Shown: piece by piece, positions 33,992 to 42,549 of the stretch | How the letters are laid out: each line of letters opens with the position of its first letter | Position numbering within the stretch: the stretch's first letter is position 1 | DNA from: Bacteroidia bacterium | Lineage (GTDB): Bacteria; Bacteroidota; Bacteroidia; Bacteroidales; UBA932 | Length of the DNA: 64,000 nucleotides | Direction: 5' to 3' | Assembly (NCBI GenBank): GCA_021153285.1 | Contig: JAGKTT010000002.1 | Coordinates: 1 to 64,000 of the forward strand | The notes under the pieces: model-generated | Told to the model about the DNA's origin: nothing | Databases searched by the model: none | The model's input: only the letters and a program-made list of their open reading frames with translations | Made by a program: the position numbers and the translations under genes

Positions 33992-34095
33992 TTTTAAAAT
34001 TACTGACCGATATACCGGTGACCCCCGCCTCCCGATGGGAGGCACCCCCTAGCCGGGGGTGGCACGTCACCTATATATCGGTCAGTAATTTTAAA
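33992..34095. repeat. 104-nt palindromic element between rnr and the M3 gene
   Basis: Arms of 22 perfectly paired nt (starting TTTAAAATTACTGACC) enclose a further GTGAC/GTCAC pairing and two internal GC-rich hairpins: CCTCCC-GAT-GGGAGG and CACCCC-/-GGGGTG. The predicted RNA or DNA is a multi-branched cruciform. Both convergent genes finish in or next to it: rnr ends 8 nt before it and the M3 stop codon is inside the right arm. It may be a bidirectional terminator or a small non-autonomous mobile repeat. Confidence 0.8.
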
Positions 34096-36097
34096 GTCCG
34101 CGTCCACGGAGAAGAGCTCCGGCGTCTGGATCTGCACCACGGAAACGGCGGTAGAGATCCATCGGCTCGTCACTGCCACCCATTTCGAGGACATTGCGAC
34201 GGAATGACATTGCTGTCTCTTTATCGAAGATACCCTTCTGCATAAAGAGTTCGAAGGCATCCTTGTCGAGGACCTCAGCCCAGAGGTAGCTGTAGTAGCC
34301 GGCACTGTATCCGCCGCTGAAGATATGTGCGAAATATGTGCTGCGGTAGCGTGGGATGATCTCGTCGATAAGCCCCATCTCTGCGCAAGCCTGTGCCTCG
34401 AAAGCCATAGGATCAAGACCATCTGCAGATGTAAGCTCGTGCCATTTCATATCAAGGATAGATGCCGCTGTAAGTTCGGTAGTCATAAAGCCCTGGTTGA
34501 AATTGGCTGCAGCTTCGATCTTCGCTACAAGAGAGTCAGGAATCACCTCACCTGTCTGGTAATGACGTGCATAGTCAGCAAGGACCTCTTTCTGGAATGC
34601 CCAGTTCTCCATAATCTGTGAAGGAAGCTCCACGAAGTCACGGGCAACCGAGGTTCCGCTCACACTCTTGTATGTACACTGGGTGAGAAGTCCGTGAAGA
34701 GCGTGTCCGAACTCGTGGAAGAGAGTCTCCACCTGATCAAGTGTAAGGAGTGAAGGTTTGTCAGCTGTTGGCTTTGCGAAGTTACCTACGTTCACGATCA
34801 CCGGACGGACCTCGACTCCGTCAACAATCTCCTGATTGACAAAGTTGGTCATCCAGGCACCGCCTCTCTTGGTGCTGCGCGGGAAGTAGTCTGTGAGGAT
34901 GATTCCGATGAGAGAACCGTCAGCATCTGTAACCTTGAAACCCTCGACATCTTCGTGATATACAGGAATATCCTCAAGTTTCTCATACTGGAGTCCCCAA
35001 AGTTTTGTAGTAAGGTCGAACACACCCTGACGTACGTTCTCCATCTGGAAATATGGCTTAGTCTGCTCCTCGTCAAGGGCGTATTTAGCCTTGCGCACCT
35101 TCTCAGTATAGTATGCCCAGTCCCAAGGCTCGATACTGCTGCCGGCAGGAAGAAGACCTGCCTTGATATCCTCATCCATAAACACCTGCATATCTGCAAT
35201 TTCCTCCTTTGCCTTAGCTACTGCAGGAGCCATAATGCTTGCAAGGAATGTATCCACTGTCTCAGGATTTCCAGCCATCTTGTCCGCAAGGATCATCTGT
35301 GCAGGATTCTCGTAACCAAGAAGATTAGCCTTCTCGATACGGAGGGCCATCATCTTGACCATCAGGTCCTTATTATCATACTCATTGCCATTGTTACCGC
35401 GTGAAGCGTATGCCTTGAACATTTTCTCGCGGGTAGCGCGGTCCTCTGTGGCAGCCATTGCCTCGCCGTACTCCGAGATTGACACTCCGAATTCCTCTGC
35501 GAATGCATTGTTCTCTGCAAGGAGGTTGTTTCCGAAGGTATTCGAGAGTGAGGAAAGTTCCATATTGATCTCACGCATACGTGCCTGCTCGGCCTCTCCG
35601 AGGGCAATACCGTTCTTTACAAAAGCATTGTGGAGATTCTTGAGAGTCATTCTCTGCTCCTGGTTCAGGCCAAGATTGTCAATATCCTTGTAGAGGACAT
35701 CTACCTTCTGGAAGAAGCCCGGATTCATAAAGATATTGTCACTGTGAACCGAGATGAGCGGAAGAGCCTGCTCCACTATCTTCTGAAGAGACTCGGTCGC
35801 ATCAGACTCCGACACATTGAAAAGAACCAATGAAACGCGGTCAAGGATGGCTCCTGAGCGCTCATAAGCCTCCACTACATTTGCAAAAGTAGGAGCATCG
35901 GTATTGGCGATGATTGCCTCGATTTCGCTTTGCTGCTGAGCTATACCGGCTTCAATGGCAGGAATGTAATGACTTTCCTGAATCTGAGTGAAGTCAGGAA
36001 TGCCGTATGGAGTGTTCCACTGAGTGAGGAACGGATTCTTTGTGGTGCAGGATACTGCTGCCATAATAACTGAAAATGTAAAAAATAATTTCTTCAT
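34091..36097 (-). CDS. M3-family oligopeptidase / peptidyl-dipeptidase lipoprotein
   Basis: A 668-aa zinc peptidase of the M3 (thimet oligopeptidase/Dcp) family. The zinc motif HEFGH lies in TLFHEFGHALHGLL near residue 461, and the downstream SGGYSAGYYSYLWAEVLDKD helix is typical of Dcp. It begins with a lipoprotein-type signal (VIMAAVSC, Cys17), suggesting a periplasmic or envelope location, unlike E. coli Dcp. It probably trims dipeptides or short oligopeptides during peptide feeding. No TAnnTTTG box is seen in the 44-nt gap upstream, which instead holds a terminator. Confidence 0.9.
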   Translation of the reverse strand: MKKLFFTFSVIMAAVSCTTKNPFLTQWNTPYGIPDFTQIQESHYIPAIEAGIAQQQSEIEAIIANTDAPTFANVVEAYERSGAILDRVSLVLFNVSESDATESLQKIVEQALPLISVHSDNIFMNPGFFQKVDVLYKDIDNLGLNQEQRMTLKNLHNAFVKNGIALGEAEQARMREINMELSSLSNTFGNNLLAENNAFAEEFGVSISEYGEAMAATEDRATREKMFKAYASRGNNGNEYDNKDLMVKMMALRIEKANLLGYENPAQMILADKMAGNPETVDTFLASIMAPAVAKAKEEIADMQVFMDEDIKAGLLPAGSSIEPWDWAYYTEKVRKAKYALDEEQTKPYFQMENVRQGVFDLTTKLWGLQYEKLEDIPVYHEDVEGFKVTDADGSLIGIILTDYFPRSTKRGGAWMTNFVNQEIVDGVEVRPVIVNVGNFAKPTADKPSLLTLDQVETLFHEFGHALHGLLTQCTYKSVSGTSVARDFVELPSQIMENWAFQKEVLADYARHYQTGEVIPDSLVAKIEAAANFNQGFMTTELTAASILDMKWHELTSADGLDPMAFEAQACAEMGLIDEIIPRYRSTYFAHIFSGGYSAGYYSYLWAEVLDKDAFELFMQKGIFDKETAMSFRRNVLEMGGSDEPMDLYRRFRGADPDAGALLRGRGL

Positions 36098-36114
36098 TGT
36101 TGATTATTTAAAAG

Positions 36115-36135
36115 ATCCCCGGACAAACCGGGGAT
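36115..36135 (-). terminator. Terminator of the TonB receptor/DUF5689 operon
   Basis: A perfect 8-bp stem ATCCCCGG/CCGGGGAT with a 5-nt loop, followed on the minus strand by CTTTTAAA. It lies just past the DUF5689 gene stop. Confidence 0.65.
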
Positions 36136-36141
36136 AATGAT

Positions 36142-37215
36142 TTACTGATTGTACCAAGGTGTTCCGTCTGCCTTCTTCACGCCGCTGAGGTCGATGAGTG
36201 TGAACTGCATATCAGCCTCGAACTTTGTAAGCACGCCTGTAAAGGTCACTGTTTCCTGGCCATCAAGGACCGGTTCCGGAATGTTCACATCAGACCATCT
36301 TGCATATCCGCTTGAGCGGACCTGAAGATACTTCCTGTTTCCGGAAAGACCCGGCATTTCGAAGAACTGGTTCATAGTGTATGGCTGAGGCTTGATCAGG
36401 TGCTTGCGCTCACCTATTGTCACGCCGTCATTCATTACAGCAGAATCGAAGTCACCATTGTCCACGTGCTGCTTGAAAAGACTTTCAGACATTGCCCAGG
36501 ATGTAATTCCCCAGTTATGTCCATCCTCATCATCGAGGAAGAAACGGTTCCAGTTAGACTTCTTGTCCGATTCCTTTACGATGTTTGGGTCGATATAACC
36601 GATAAGGAAGATTTTATTGGAATACTTGCAGCCTTCGATGGTCACGAGTGTTCCGAGATACTTCTCCTCATATATCTGATTACCGGCAATAGTCACAGGC
36701 TTTACGAGTTCGTCATCTGCTGCCATTGCTCCCTTGAACACGTGCTGGTCAATGATAGCTGAATGCTCGAGATAGGCTGTCTCATATTCTCCTGTCTCAT
36801 CCTTGTATCCGATCTGGAGCATACCTTCGTAGCTTCCGACAGTAAGGTCTGTACAGTCGACATATATCCACTGACCCACCTTATAGTCGTTATAAAGTCC
36901 GCTCTTTCCTATCTTGATCTCAATACCACCGGTCTCATCCTGGATATAGAAGCTCTTGTAGATGTTGCCGGTCTGGTCAGAAGTGATTATCTGTCCCTTT
37001 ATCACACAATGCTTTGTGATGTCGTAAGGTTTGTTGCCATTGTCCTTATACATCTGCTTCACATCAGCGATCGGAGTAAATTTTCCAAAGTCGGCATCTG
37101 TGTATATAAGCTGGTCCTGAGGGGCAGGGTACTTGCCGGTGAAGACCGGCTGGAACTCCTCGCATCCTGCGAAGAGAACCGCTGCCGTCAATATTATCGT
37201 ATATATTCTTTTCAT
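36142..37215 (-). CDS. DUF5689 domain lipoprotein
   Basis: A 357-aa lipoprotein (MKRIYTIILTAAVLFAGC, Cys18, then acidic EEFQ). The body is a DUF5689-type module: CVIKGQIITSDQTGNIYKSF, YIQDETGGIEIKIGKSGLYN, VGQWIYVDCTDLTVG and a second half opening KPVTIAGNQIYEEKYLGTLV, both resembling OB-fold beta barrels. It ends in a short strand pair (TGVLTKFEADMQFTLIDLSG). It starts 6 nt after the TonB-dependent receptor gene, so it is very likely the receptor's surface partner, in the place SusD would take. Ligand unknown. Confidence 0.75.
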   Translation of the reverse strand: MKRIYTIILTAAVLFAGCEEFQPVFTGKYPAPQDQLIYTDADFGKFTPIADVKQMYKDNGNKPYDITKHCVIKGQIITSDQTGNIYKSFYIQDETGGIEIKIGKSGLYNDYKVGQWIYVDCTDLTVGSYEGMLQIGYKDETGEYETAYLEHSAIIDQHVFKGAMAADDELVKPVTIAGNQIYEEKYLGTLVTIEGCKYSNKIFLIGYIDPNIVKESDKKSNWNRFFLDDEDGHNWGITSWAMSESLFKQHVDNGDFDSAVMNDGVTIGERKHLIKPQPYTMNQFFEMPGLSGNRKYLQVRSSGYARWSDVNIPEPVLDGQETVTFTGVLTKFEADMQFTLIDLSGVKKADGTPWYNQ

Positions 37216-37221
37216 TATGGA

Positions 37222-40176
37222 CTAGAATCTGAAATAGAGGTTCAACATATAGTTAAGTCCCTGCATATAGAAGTACTTCGAGTCAAAACGGTAGAATCTC
37301 TCTGCACTCTCGCTGTCAATGAGACGGGTCTGCTCATATCCACCTGTCTTCACCCACTTGTTGTTGGTGATATTCTGGATATTCATAGAGAATCCGAAAT
37401 TGTACTTGCGGTCGATGTACCAGGACTTTCCGATGCTTGCATTAAGCAGGAATACAGGATCGAACTTCTCCTGAGCAGCCATATACTCTACTTCGACAGG
37501 TGTGAAGACTCCGTCAGGGCCATTTACAGCAAGGTCTGTTCTATAGCCAGGGTTCATATCAAGGTATGAATTGGCAAAATACTGACCGTGAAGTTCGAAG
37601 AACCAATATGAGTTCGTGCGGTATTTGAGGCCGAGATCGGCAGCAAGCTGAGGAGTAGAAGGAACATAATGCTTCTGATTCTTCTCGACAATATAGTTTC
37701 CATCCGCATCTGTCTCATAAACCACAGCACCGAAGTCATCAGTGTACTTCTTGTAGACAGGATGACTTGCCCAATACGGCACCTGTGCATTGTCGTGAAC
37801 GACTTCGGCACTGTTATCAACTGTCTGGGTCATACGAGGAGTCGAAGTGTAAATATATTCACCCCAGCTCAGAGCTCCCTGAAGAGAGAGTCCCTGCACA
37901 GGAAGAGGAATCTGAACTCCCAGTTCGATACCCATATGGCGCTGGTCGATGCCGCTCATCGCGAAGTTTGTAAACGAGTTCTGAGAGTCATCATAGAAGC
38001 TCATCATATCAGTCTGGTCCATTATCTTGGTCCAGAATCCTGTCACGCGCACATTGTATCCGTTATTGCTGAACTGATAGTTGATGTCAGCAGACATAGT
38101 CTTCTGGGTCTCGAGGTTTGGAACAAGAGTATTTCTAGTACGTGGAGAGATGAATGACTGCGAGAATGTCGGAGCATCATTGAAGTAAGCACCGTTCGCA
38201 TAGATGCGATGGCCACCGTTGAAGTGATACTGAAGACCAAGCTTTGCAGAGTATGTAAGGAAGTCTGGAATTTCTGAATTACCCTTCGATGTAATCGGAT
38301 CACCCTTGGCGTCATATGTAGTCAGGACCTTGTCTCCTACGACGATTTCATTGCCGTTGTCATCCAGACCAGGGAAGAGTCCCTTTCTTACCAAACCTTC
38401 TCTCCAGAACTGATTATATCCGCCCTCGAGTGCAAGATTTGCCTTGAATCCACCGAAGTCAAAGGCGAACGAGCCCCAGATCTTTTCATCAAACACGTTT
38501 GCGTAATAGTCATAGCCATATTTGTCACCCTTCCTGAGCACCTGCGCATATCCGTTTGCCAGATAATAGTCCAGGTCGTTCTGCACCATTCCAGGAGAAG
38601 ATGCGAAGTCACGCTCCGCGAACTGGTCGATATTGAGATAGTAATCACCACCAAGAAGGTCATCGAGCTTCTTGTAATACTCAGTCCTGTTCCATCTGAA
38701 GGTCATACCTCCGGCGAAAGTGAAATATCTTGGCGCACTGTATTTGATGGATGTATTGAACTGGATGTCGTTCTGATCGACACGACGCTCCTCGATCACA
38801 TACTTCGAGCGACGCATTCCGACCTCGTCATAACTGTTCCAGTTGACATTATAAAGACGGTCCCAGTTCAGATGGGCATACTCAGGAATGTTCTCTTCCC
38901 AGGCATACTGTGCCCAAGCTGCCTTTTCACCATTCTGACGGCCATAGTCAGGATCATCCATCCAGTAATAGCTCGGAAGGTTGCGGTAATAGTCAGGACG
39001 CGGATCCGGAGCATCATACCAGTCCATAGCTGTGTAGCCGTTCTTACCGGTTCTCCAGAGCAAGGCTGCAGTTGCTTCGAGATTGTCTGAAGGAGTAACA
39101 GTATACTTAAGGATGGTCACAGGCTCGAATGTCTTGCGCACACGTGCATTACGCACCTTGCCGTTCTGATAACCCCAGTTGGAGTTATACATATTGTCGC
39201 CCATCATATTGTAAACTTCCTGAGTAGAAGCATTCTGAGCGCCACGCTGTCCCGGAGCTGCGAAAGTCACGAGACCGATTCTGTGAATGTCTCCGAACTT
39301 CTTCTCCACACCTGCATAATATGCGAAGTTACGGTAATAAACGCCTTTCACCCAATCGTTTCCACCGAGGCGGGCAGAGACGTTGAATGCATACGACCAG
39401 CCGTTGTCAAGCTCACCTGAAGCGTATGTAGCCATCAGACGAAGACGGTAGAGAGCACTGTTGGTCAGTGCGCTGAAACGCCATCCTGTACGCACATTCG
39501 AAGGCATTGCGTGGATATTGGTCACACCGTTGTATCCACCATAGCCATAATCAGACACCTCGTTACCTACTGTGGTCTCCTTGCTTCGCATAGCCTCATT
39601 GAGACCGCTCCAGAGAGAGAACGGAGAGTAACCTGTGATGGCATCGTTCATTCTGATTCCACTGAGGTAAACATCCTGAGACTCAGAAGTATATCCTCTG
39701 TTCTTGAAACGGATGTTGCTGAAGCCGAAGCTGGCGATGTTGGTGAAGGGGTCGTTGGAATCAAAGAGGATTGACGGTGAATCTTCGAAGCCTGAGTCAT
39801 CCATATCGAAGTCAGCGAAATTCGAATCATCTACTTCTGTCACGACCTGTTCGATGACCATACCTACAAAGATAAGATCCTTCACATAACCTTCGACAGT
39901 AACATTAACTGTGGCATCCAGAAAGCCCGGAGCCTTGATGGTCATATCATAGATGCCATTCGGAAGATTCTCTATGAGGAACTTTCCGTCCGCATCCGAA
40001 ACAGCGTCAATGACTGTCTTGCCGTTCTGCGAGAGAGTCAATGCCGCATCAGCAATCGGTGCCCTTCCGGCACGGTTCACTACCGTACCCTTAACTCCTC
40101 CGAAGTCACTTTCCTGAGCGAAAAGAGACACAGAGCATAGGACTGCTGCAATGAATAATAGTACTTTCTTTATCAT
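37222..40176 (-). CDS. TonB-dependent receptor with carboxypeptidase-regulatory domain
   Basis: A 984-aa outer-membrane receptor: signal peptide MIKKVLLFIAAVLCSVSLFA, a CarboxypepD_reg-like domain at residues about 25-110 (VKGTVVNRAGRAPIADAALT), a plug (SFGFSNIRFKNRGYTSESQD, VYLSGIRMNDAITGYSPFSL) and a 22-strand-type barrel ending in YMLNLYFRF with terminal Phe. It is not a SusC with an adjacent SusD. It lies between a secreted EEP-family gene (gap 2 nt) and a DUF5689 lipoprotein gene (gap 6 nt). Import of a product released by the two secreted nucleases is the best inference from context. Confidence 0.9.
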   Translation of the reverse strand: MIKKVLLFIAAVLCSVSLFAQESDFGGVKGTVVNRAGRAPIADAALTLSQNGKTVIDAVSDADGKFLIENLPNGIYDMTIKAPGFLDATVNVTVEGYVKDLIFVGMVIEQVVTEVDDSNFADFDMDDSGFEDSPSILFDSNDPFTNIASFGFSNIRFKNRGYTSESQDVYLSGIRMNDAITGYSPFSLWSGLNEAMRSKETTVGNEVSDYGYGGYNGVTNIHAMPSNVRTGWRFSALTNSALYRLRLMATYASGELDNGWSYAFNVSARLGGNDWVKGVYYRNFAYYAGVEKKFGDIHRIGLVTFAAPGQRGAQNASTQEVYNMMGDNMYNSNWGYQNGKVRNARVRKTFEPVTILKYTVTPSDNLEATAALLWRTGKNGYTAMDWYDAPDPRPDYYRNLPSYYWMDDPDYGRQNGEKAAWAQYAWEENIPEYAHLNWDRLYNVNWNSYDEVGMRRSKYVIEERRVDQNDIQFNTSIKYSAPRYFTFAGGMTFRWNRTEYYKKLDDLLGGDYYLNIDQFAERDFASSPGMVQNDLDYYLANGYAQVLRKGDKYGYDYYANVFDEKIWGSFAFDFGGFKANLALEGGYNQFWREGLVRKGLFPGLDDNGNEIVVGDKVLTTYDAKGDPITSKGNSEIPDFLTYSAKLGLQYHFNGGHRIYANGAYFNDAPTFSQSFISPRTRNTLVPNLETQKTMSADINYQFSNNGYNVRVTGFWTKIMDQTDMMSFYDDSQNSFTNFAMSGIDQRHMGIELGVQIPLPVQGLSLQGALSWGEYIYTSTPRMTQTVDNSAEVVHDNAQVPYWASHPVYKKYTDDFGAVVYETDADGNYIVEKNQKHYVPSTPQLAADLGLKYRTNSYWFFELHGQYFANSYLDMNPGYRTDLAVNGPDGVFTPVEVEYMAAQEKFDPVFLLNASIGKSWYIDRKYNFGFSMNIQNITNNKWVKTGGYEQTRLIDSESAERFYRFDSKYFYMQGLNYMLNLYFRF

Positions 40177-40178
40177 AT

Positions 40179-41255
40179 TTATTTTGTTATTACAATATAA
40201 GTCGGATAGTGGTCACTATAGCCACCGATGAACGCACCGTTCGAGAATGTCCTGAAAGGTGTACCCTTGTACTGGCCTTTCTGGTTAGTCAGGAACTTGG
40301 CACTGTAAACTCTTCCGTAATAGCCTTTCTTGTGAAGCTGACGGATACCGAAAGTGCCCTCCTGAGGATTTGCAAGGGCATTATTGACCAGAAGAAGGTC
40401 ATATATGCTCCATACGCCCTGATATGCGAGGGAACCGAAGCCGGCCTTCAGCATAGAAGTGAAAGGCGAGAAGAAATCCGCATCGGTAACGTCTTCCTTA
40501 TATTCCTTTCCGTGAAGATACTGAGCCATTGAAGGATCGGTAGGATTGTCGTTCATATCACCCATACATACGATCTTGATGCCCGGATATTTCTCCTGCA
40601 TCTTCATTGAATGCTCATACATAATCTCACCGCCACGGTCTCGGAGCTGGTTACCACCCTTCTTGCCGCCTGAACGTGAAGGAAGATGAGCTACATAAAT
40701 CGCGAAATGCTCCCCGTCAATGGTTCCGTGCACCATCAGGATATCACGGGTCCTGAAATAATCCCTTTCTTCCTTTGACTGGATCCAATCAATGGAACTG
40801 CCTTCGAAAGTAAAAGGAATCGACTCACTGTCAAGGAATGTGAAGACCTGAGGATTATAAAGCAATGCCACATCCACTCCTCTTCTGTCCGGACCGTCAT
40901 AATGTACGATCTGATAATTCGCCTCTGCGATCTGAGGCTCCATCACGAGATCTTCAAGTACAAGACGGTTCTCGATCTCTGAAACTCCGAGCAGAGCGTG
41001 CCAGGCGCCGTTTTCCTCCTTCATAGTTCTGATGACCTTGGCCATATTCTGAAGTTTCTTCTGATACTTGGCCTCGGTCCATTTGTTCTTTCCTTCCGGC
41101 AGGAACTCTTCATCATTCTTTGCCGGATCATTGTAGGTGTCAAAGAGATTCTCAAGGTTGTAGAATCCGATGACATAGTTCTTTTCGGCCTTCTGGGCCT
41201 GGGCATAAGTGCAGAAAAGCACCAATGCCGCAAAAATCAGCGATATTTTTTTCAT
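40179..41255 (-). CDS. Secreted EEP-family nuclease/phosphatase
   Basis: A 358-aa protein with a cleavable signal peptide (MKKISLIFAALVLFCTYAQA) and an EEP catalytic domain: YVIGFYNLENLFDT, the metal Glu in LLGVSEIENRLVLEDL, the catalytic HLPSRSGG and VCMGDMNDNPTDPSM, and the last motif GYSDHYPTYIVI. It resembles Bacteroidetes extracellular endonuclease/exonuclease/phosphatase proteins found with DUF5689 receptors. Earlier in-frame starts at 41282 and 41264 overlap or abut the upstream gene; 41255 gives a clean signal peptide. Second gene of the nuclease-receptor operon. Confidence 0.85.
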   Translation of the reverse strand: MKKISLIFAALVLFCTYAQAQKAEKNYVIGFYNLENLFDTYNDPAKNDEEFLPEGKNKWTEAKYQKKLQNMAKVIRTMKEENGAWHALLGVSEIENRLVLEDLVMEPQIAEANYQIVHYDGPDRRGVDVALLYNPQVFTFLDSESIPFTFEGSSIDWIQSKEERDYFRTRDILMVHGTIDGEHFAIYVAHLPSRSGGKKGGNQLRDRGGEIMYEHSMKMQEKYPGIKIVCMGDMNDNPTDPSMAQYLHGKEYKEDVTDADFFSPFTSMLKAGFGSLAYQGVWSIYDLLLVNNALANPQEGTFGIRQLHKKGYYGRVYSAKFLTNQKGQYKGTPFRTFSNGAFIGGYSDHYPTYIVITK

Positions 41256-41272
41256 CTGCAACATATTGTCTT

Positions 41273-42478
41273 TTACCACCATACAGAAGATAGGGCTGGA
41301 TCGGCTGCCTCCAGTTTCGCAGCCTGCTCTTCACCGATCTTCGCCGGGAGATTCACGAAAAAGTCGAGTCCAGTAATTTCCTCAAGTTCATCTACAGGCA
41401 TTGAATGTTCTTTTCCTACATTACCGGAATAAGCCCTGTGCTCGAGATAGAAAGCTGCAGCATTCCACGTACCGAGAGTCGATGACCTGCTGTATTTCAG
41501 CACTGCCTTGAAATAAGCATCCGGCACAGTCACGCTATTGCCATAAGAATCCTTTTCCTTCTTGCTGGAAGGACTTACGATCACACCTGTCACGACATAT
41601 GTCGTATCGGATGTATTGGCATAACCTCTTACCTTTGCCTCAAGATCTGCCCAGATTTTCTCATTGTGTGCATTGAGCTGAGGAGTCATATTGGTTCCGT
41701 AGAACGTCTGGGCATTAGCCTCGTAGCAGCACTGACGGTCGGCGGACGGAAGCTGGTGACCTCGCGCATAACTGCCGGCATATCCACCAAACGGCGCTGC
41801 CGAATCCTCCCCAAGAAGCGGATCAAGCGCCCATTCATTGGTTCTTCCGACACTTCCGTTTGTATACAACCTGCATAACGGATAAGCCACCCAAAGAGCC
41901 ACTCTATCCTCCTGACTCCATCCGAAAGAGTAGTTACGATAACTTTTACCACCCATCTCGAAGCTATGCGTATAATATCCCAGGTCAGGATCATCCATAG
42001 CCGGAAGCTCAAGCCAGCCGGTTGCGGCAAGGTCGATATTTCCTGAGCCATCACCACCGGAGCCGTTGTCACCACCGGTATCCGGATCATCTTCCGGATG
42101 CCTGCCGGAGCCGAGCTGCGTGAAGTCGCAATAAACAGACTTTGACCCGTTGTCGAGATATATCTTCAGGCTTCGGTCCAGCTCGCCTGCATTGACATCA
42201 TACGAAAGGATGACGTTACTCTTGTCTCCTGTACCGGACGTCGCACTGAGTCTCGCCCAGTCCACCTCGCCCTGCTCAGATGTCAAGGCCAGCGTCCAGT
42301 CACCGCTGCACTTTACATTCACGAACTGCTGTCCCTTGCCGGATTCGACAGAAGTGTACTTTATCGAAATATCGAGTACCTTGACCTCTGTCTTTACCTC
42401 GTTGCAAGAAGTCAGTATAAGGCTGCAGAAGGTCATCACGACCGCTGCCATCCTGAATATTGAAATGTTTTTTATCAT
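41273..42478 (-). CDS. BACON-domain DNA/RNA non-specific endonuclease lipoprotein
   Basis: A 401-aa lipoprotein (signal to SLILTSC, Cys25). Residues about 32-122 form a BACON-like beta-sandwich (WTLALTSEQGEVDWARLSAT). A Gly/Asp-rich linker at 123-150 is followed by a beta-beta-alpha-metal nuclease of the NucA/DNA-RNA non-specific endonuclease family. The catalytic motif reads ARGHQLPSADR (His241), with Ala in place of the usual Asp of DRGH. The metal-binding NMTPQLNAHNEKIWADLE is complete. It probably cuts DNA and RNA at the surface or outside. First gene of a four-gene operon with an EEP enzyme, TonB receptor and DUF5689 lipoprotein. Confidence 0.87.
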   Translation of the reverse strand: MIKNISIFRMAAVVMTFCSLILTSCNEVKTEVKVLDISIKYTSVESGKGQQFVNVKCSGDWTLALTSEQGEVDWARLSATSGTGDKSNVILSYDVNAGELDRSLKIYLDNGSKSVYCDFTQLGSGRHPEDDPDTGGDNGSGGDGSGNIDLAATGWLELPAMDDPDLGYYTHSFEMGGKSYRNYSFGWSQEDRVALWVAYPLCRLYTNGSVGRTNEWALDPLLGEDSAAPFGGYAGSYARGHQLPSADRQCCYEANAQTFYGTNMTPQLNAHNEKIWADLEAKVRGYANTSDTTYVVTGVIVSPSSKKEKDSYGNSVTVPDAYFKAVLKYSRSSTLGTWNAAAFYLEHRAYSGNVGKEHSMPVDELEEITGLDFFVNLPAKIGEEQAAKLEAADPALSSVWW

Positions 42479-42496
42479 TCTCTTTTAGACCGCCAA

Positions 42497-42524
42497 AAGG
42501 GGCCAGCCCGTCGGCCAGTCCCTT
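42497..42524 (-). terminator. Weak hairpin after the 1012-aa gene
   Basis: AAGGG/CCCTT plus an inner GCC/GGC pairing with a 3-nt bulge, followed on the minus strand by TTTTG. The 71-nt gap has no TAnnTTTG box for the nuclease gene, so partial read-through from upstream is possible. Confidence 0.4.
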
Positions 42525-42549
42525 CTGGGGTTGATTTAATATTGTCGAA

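Noticed and set aside
36763..37569. A 268-codon plus-strand frame opposite the DUF5689 and receptor genes
   Set aside because: Spans two real minus-strand genes and has no domain or promoter.
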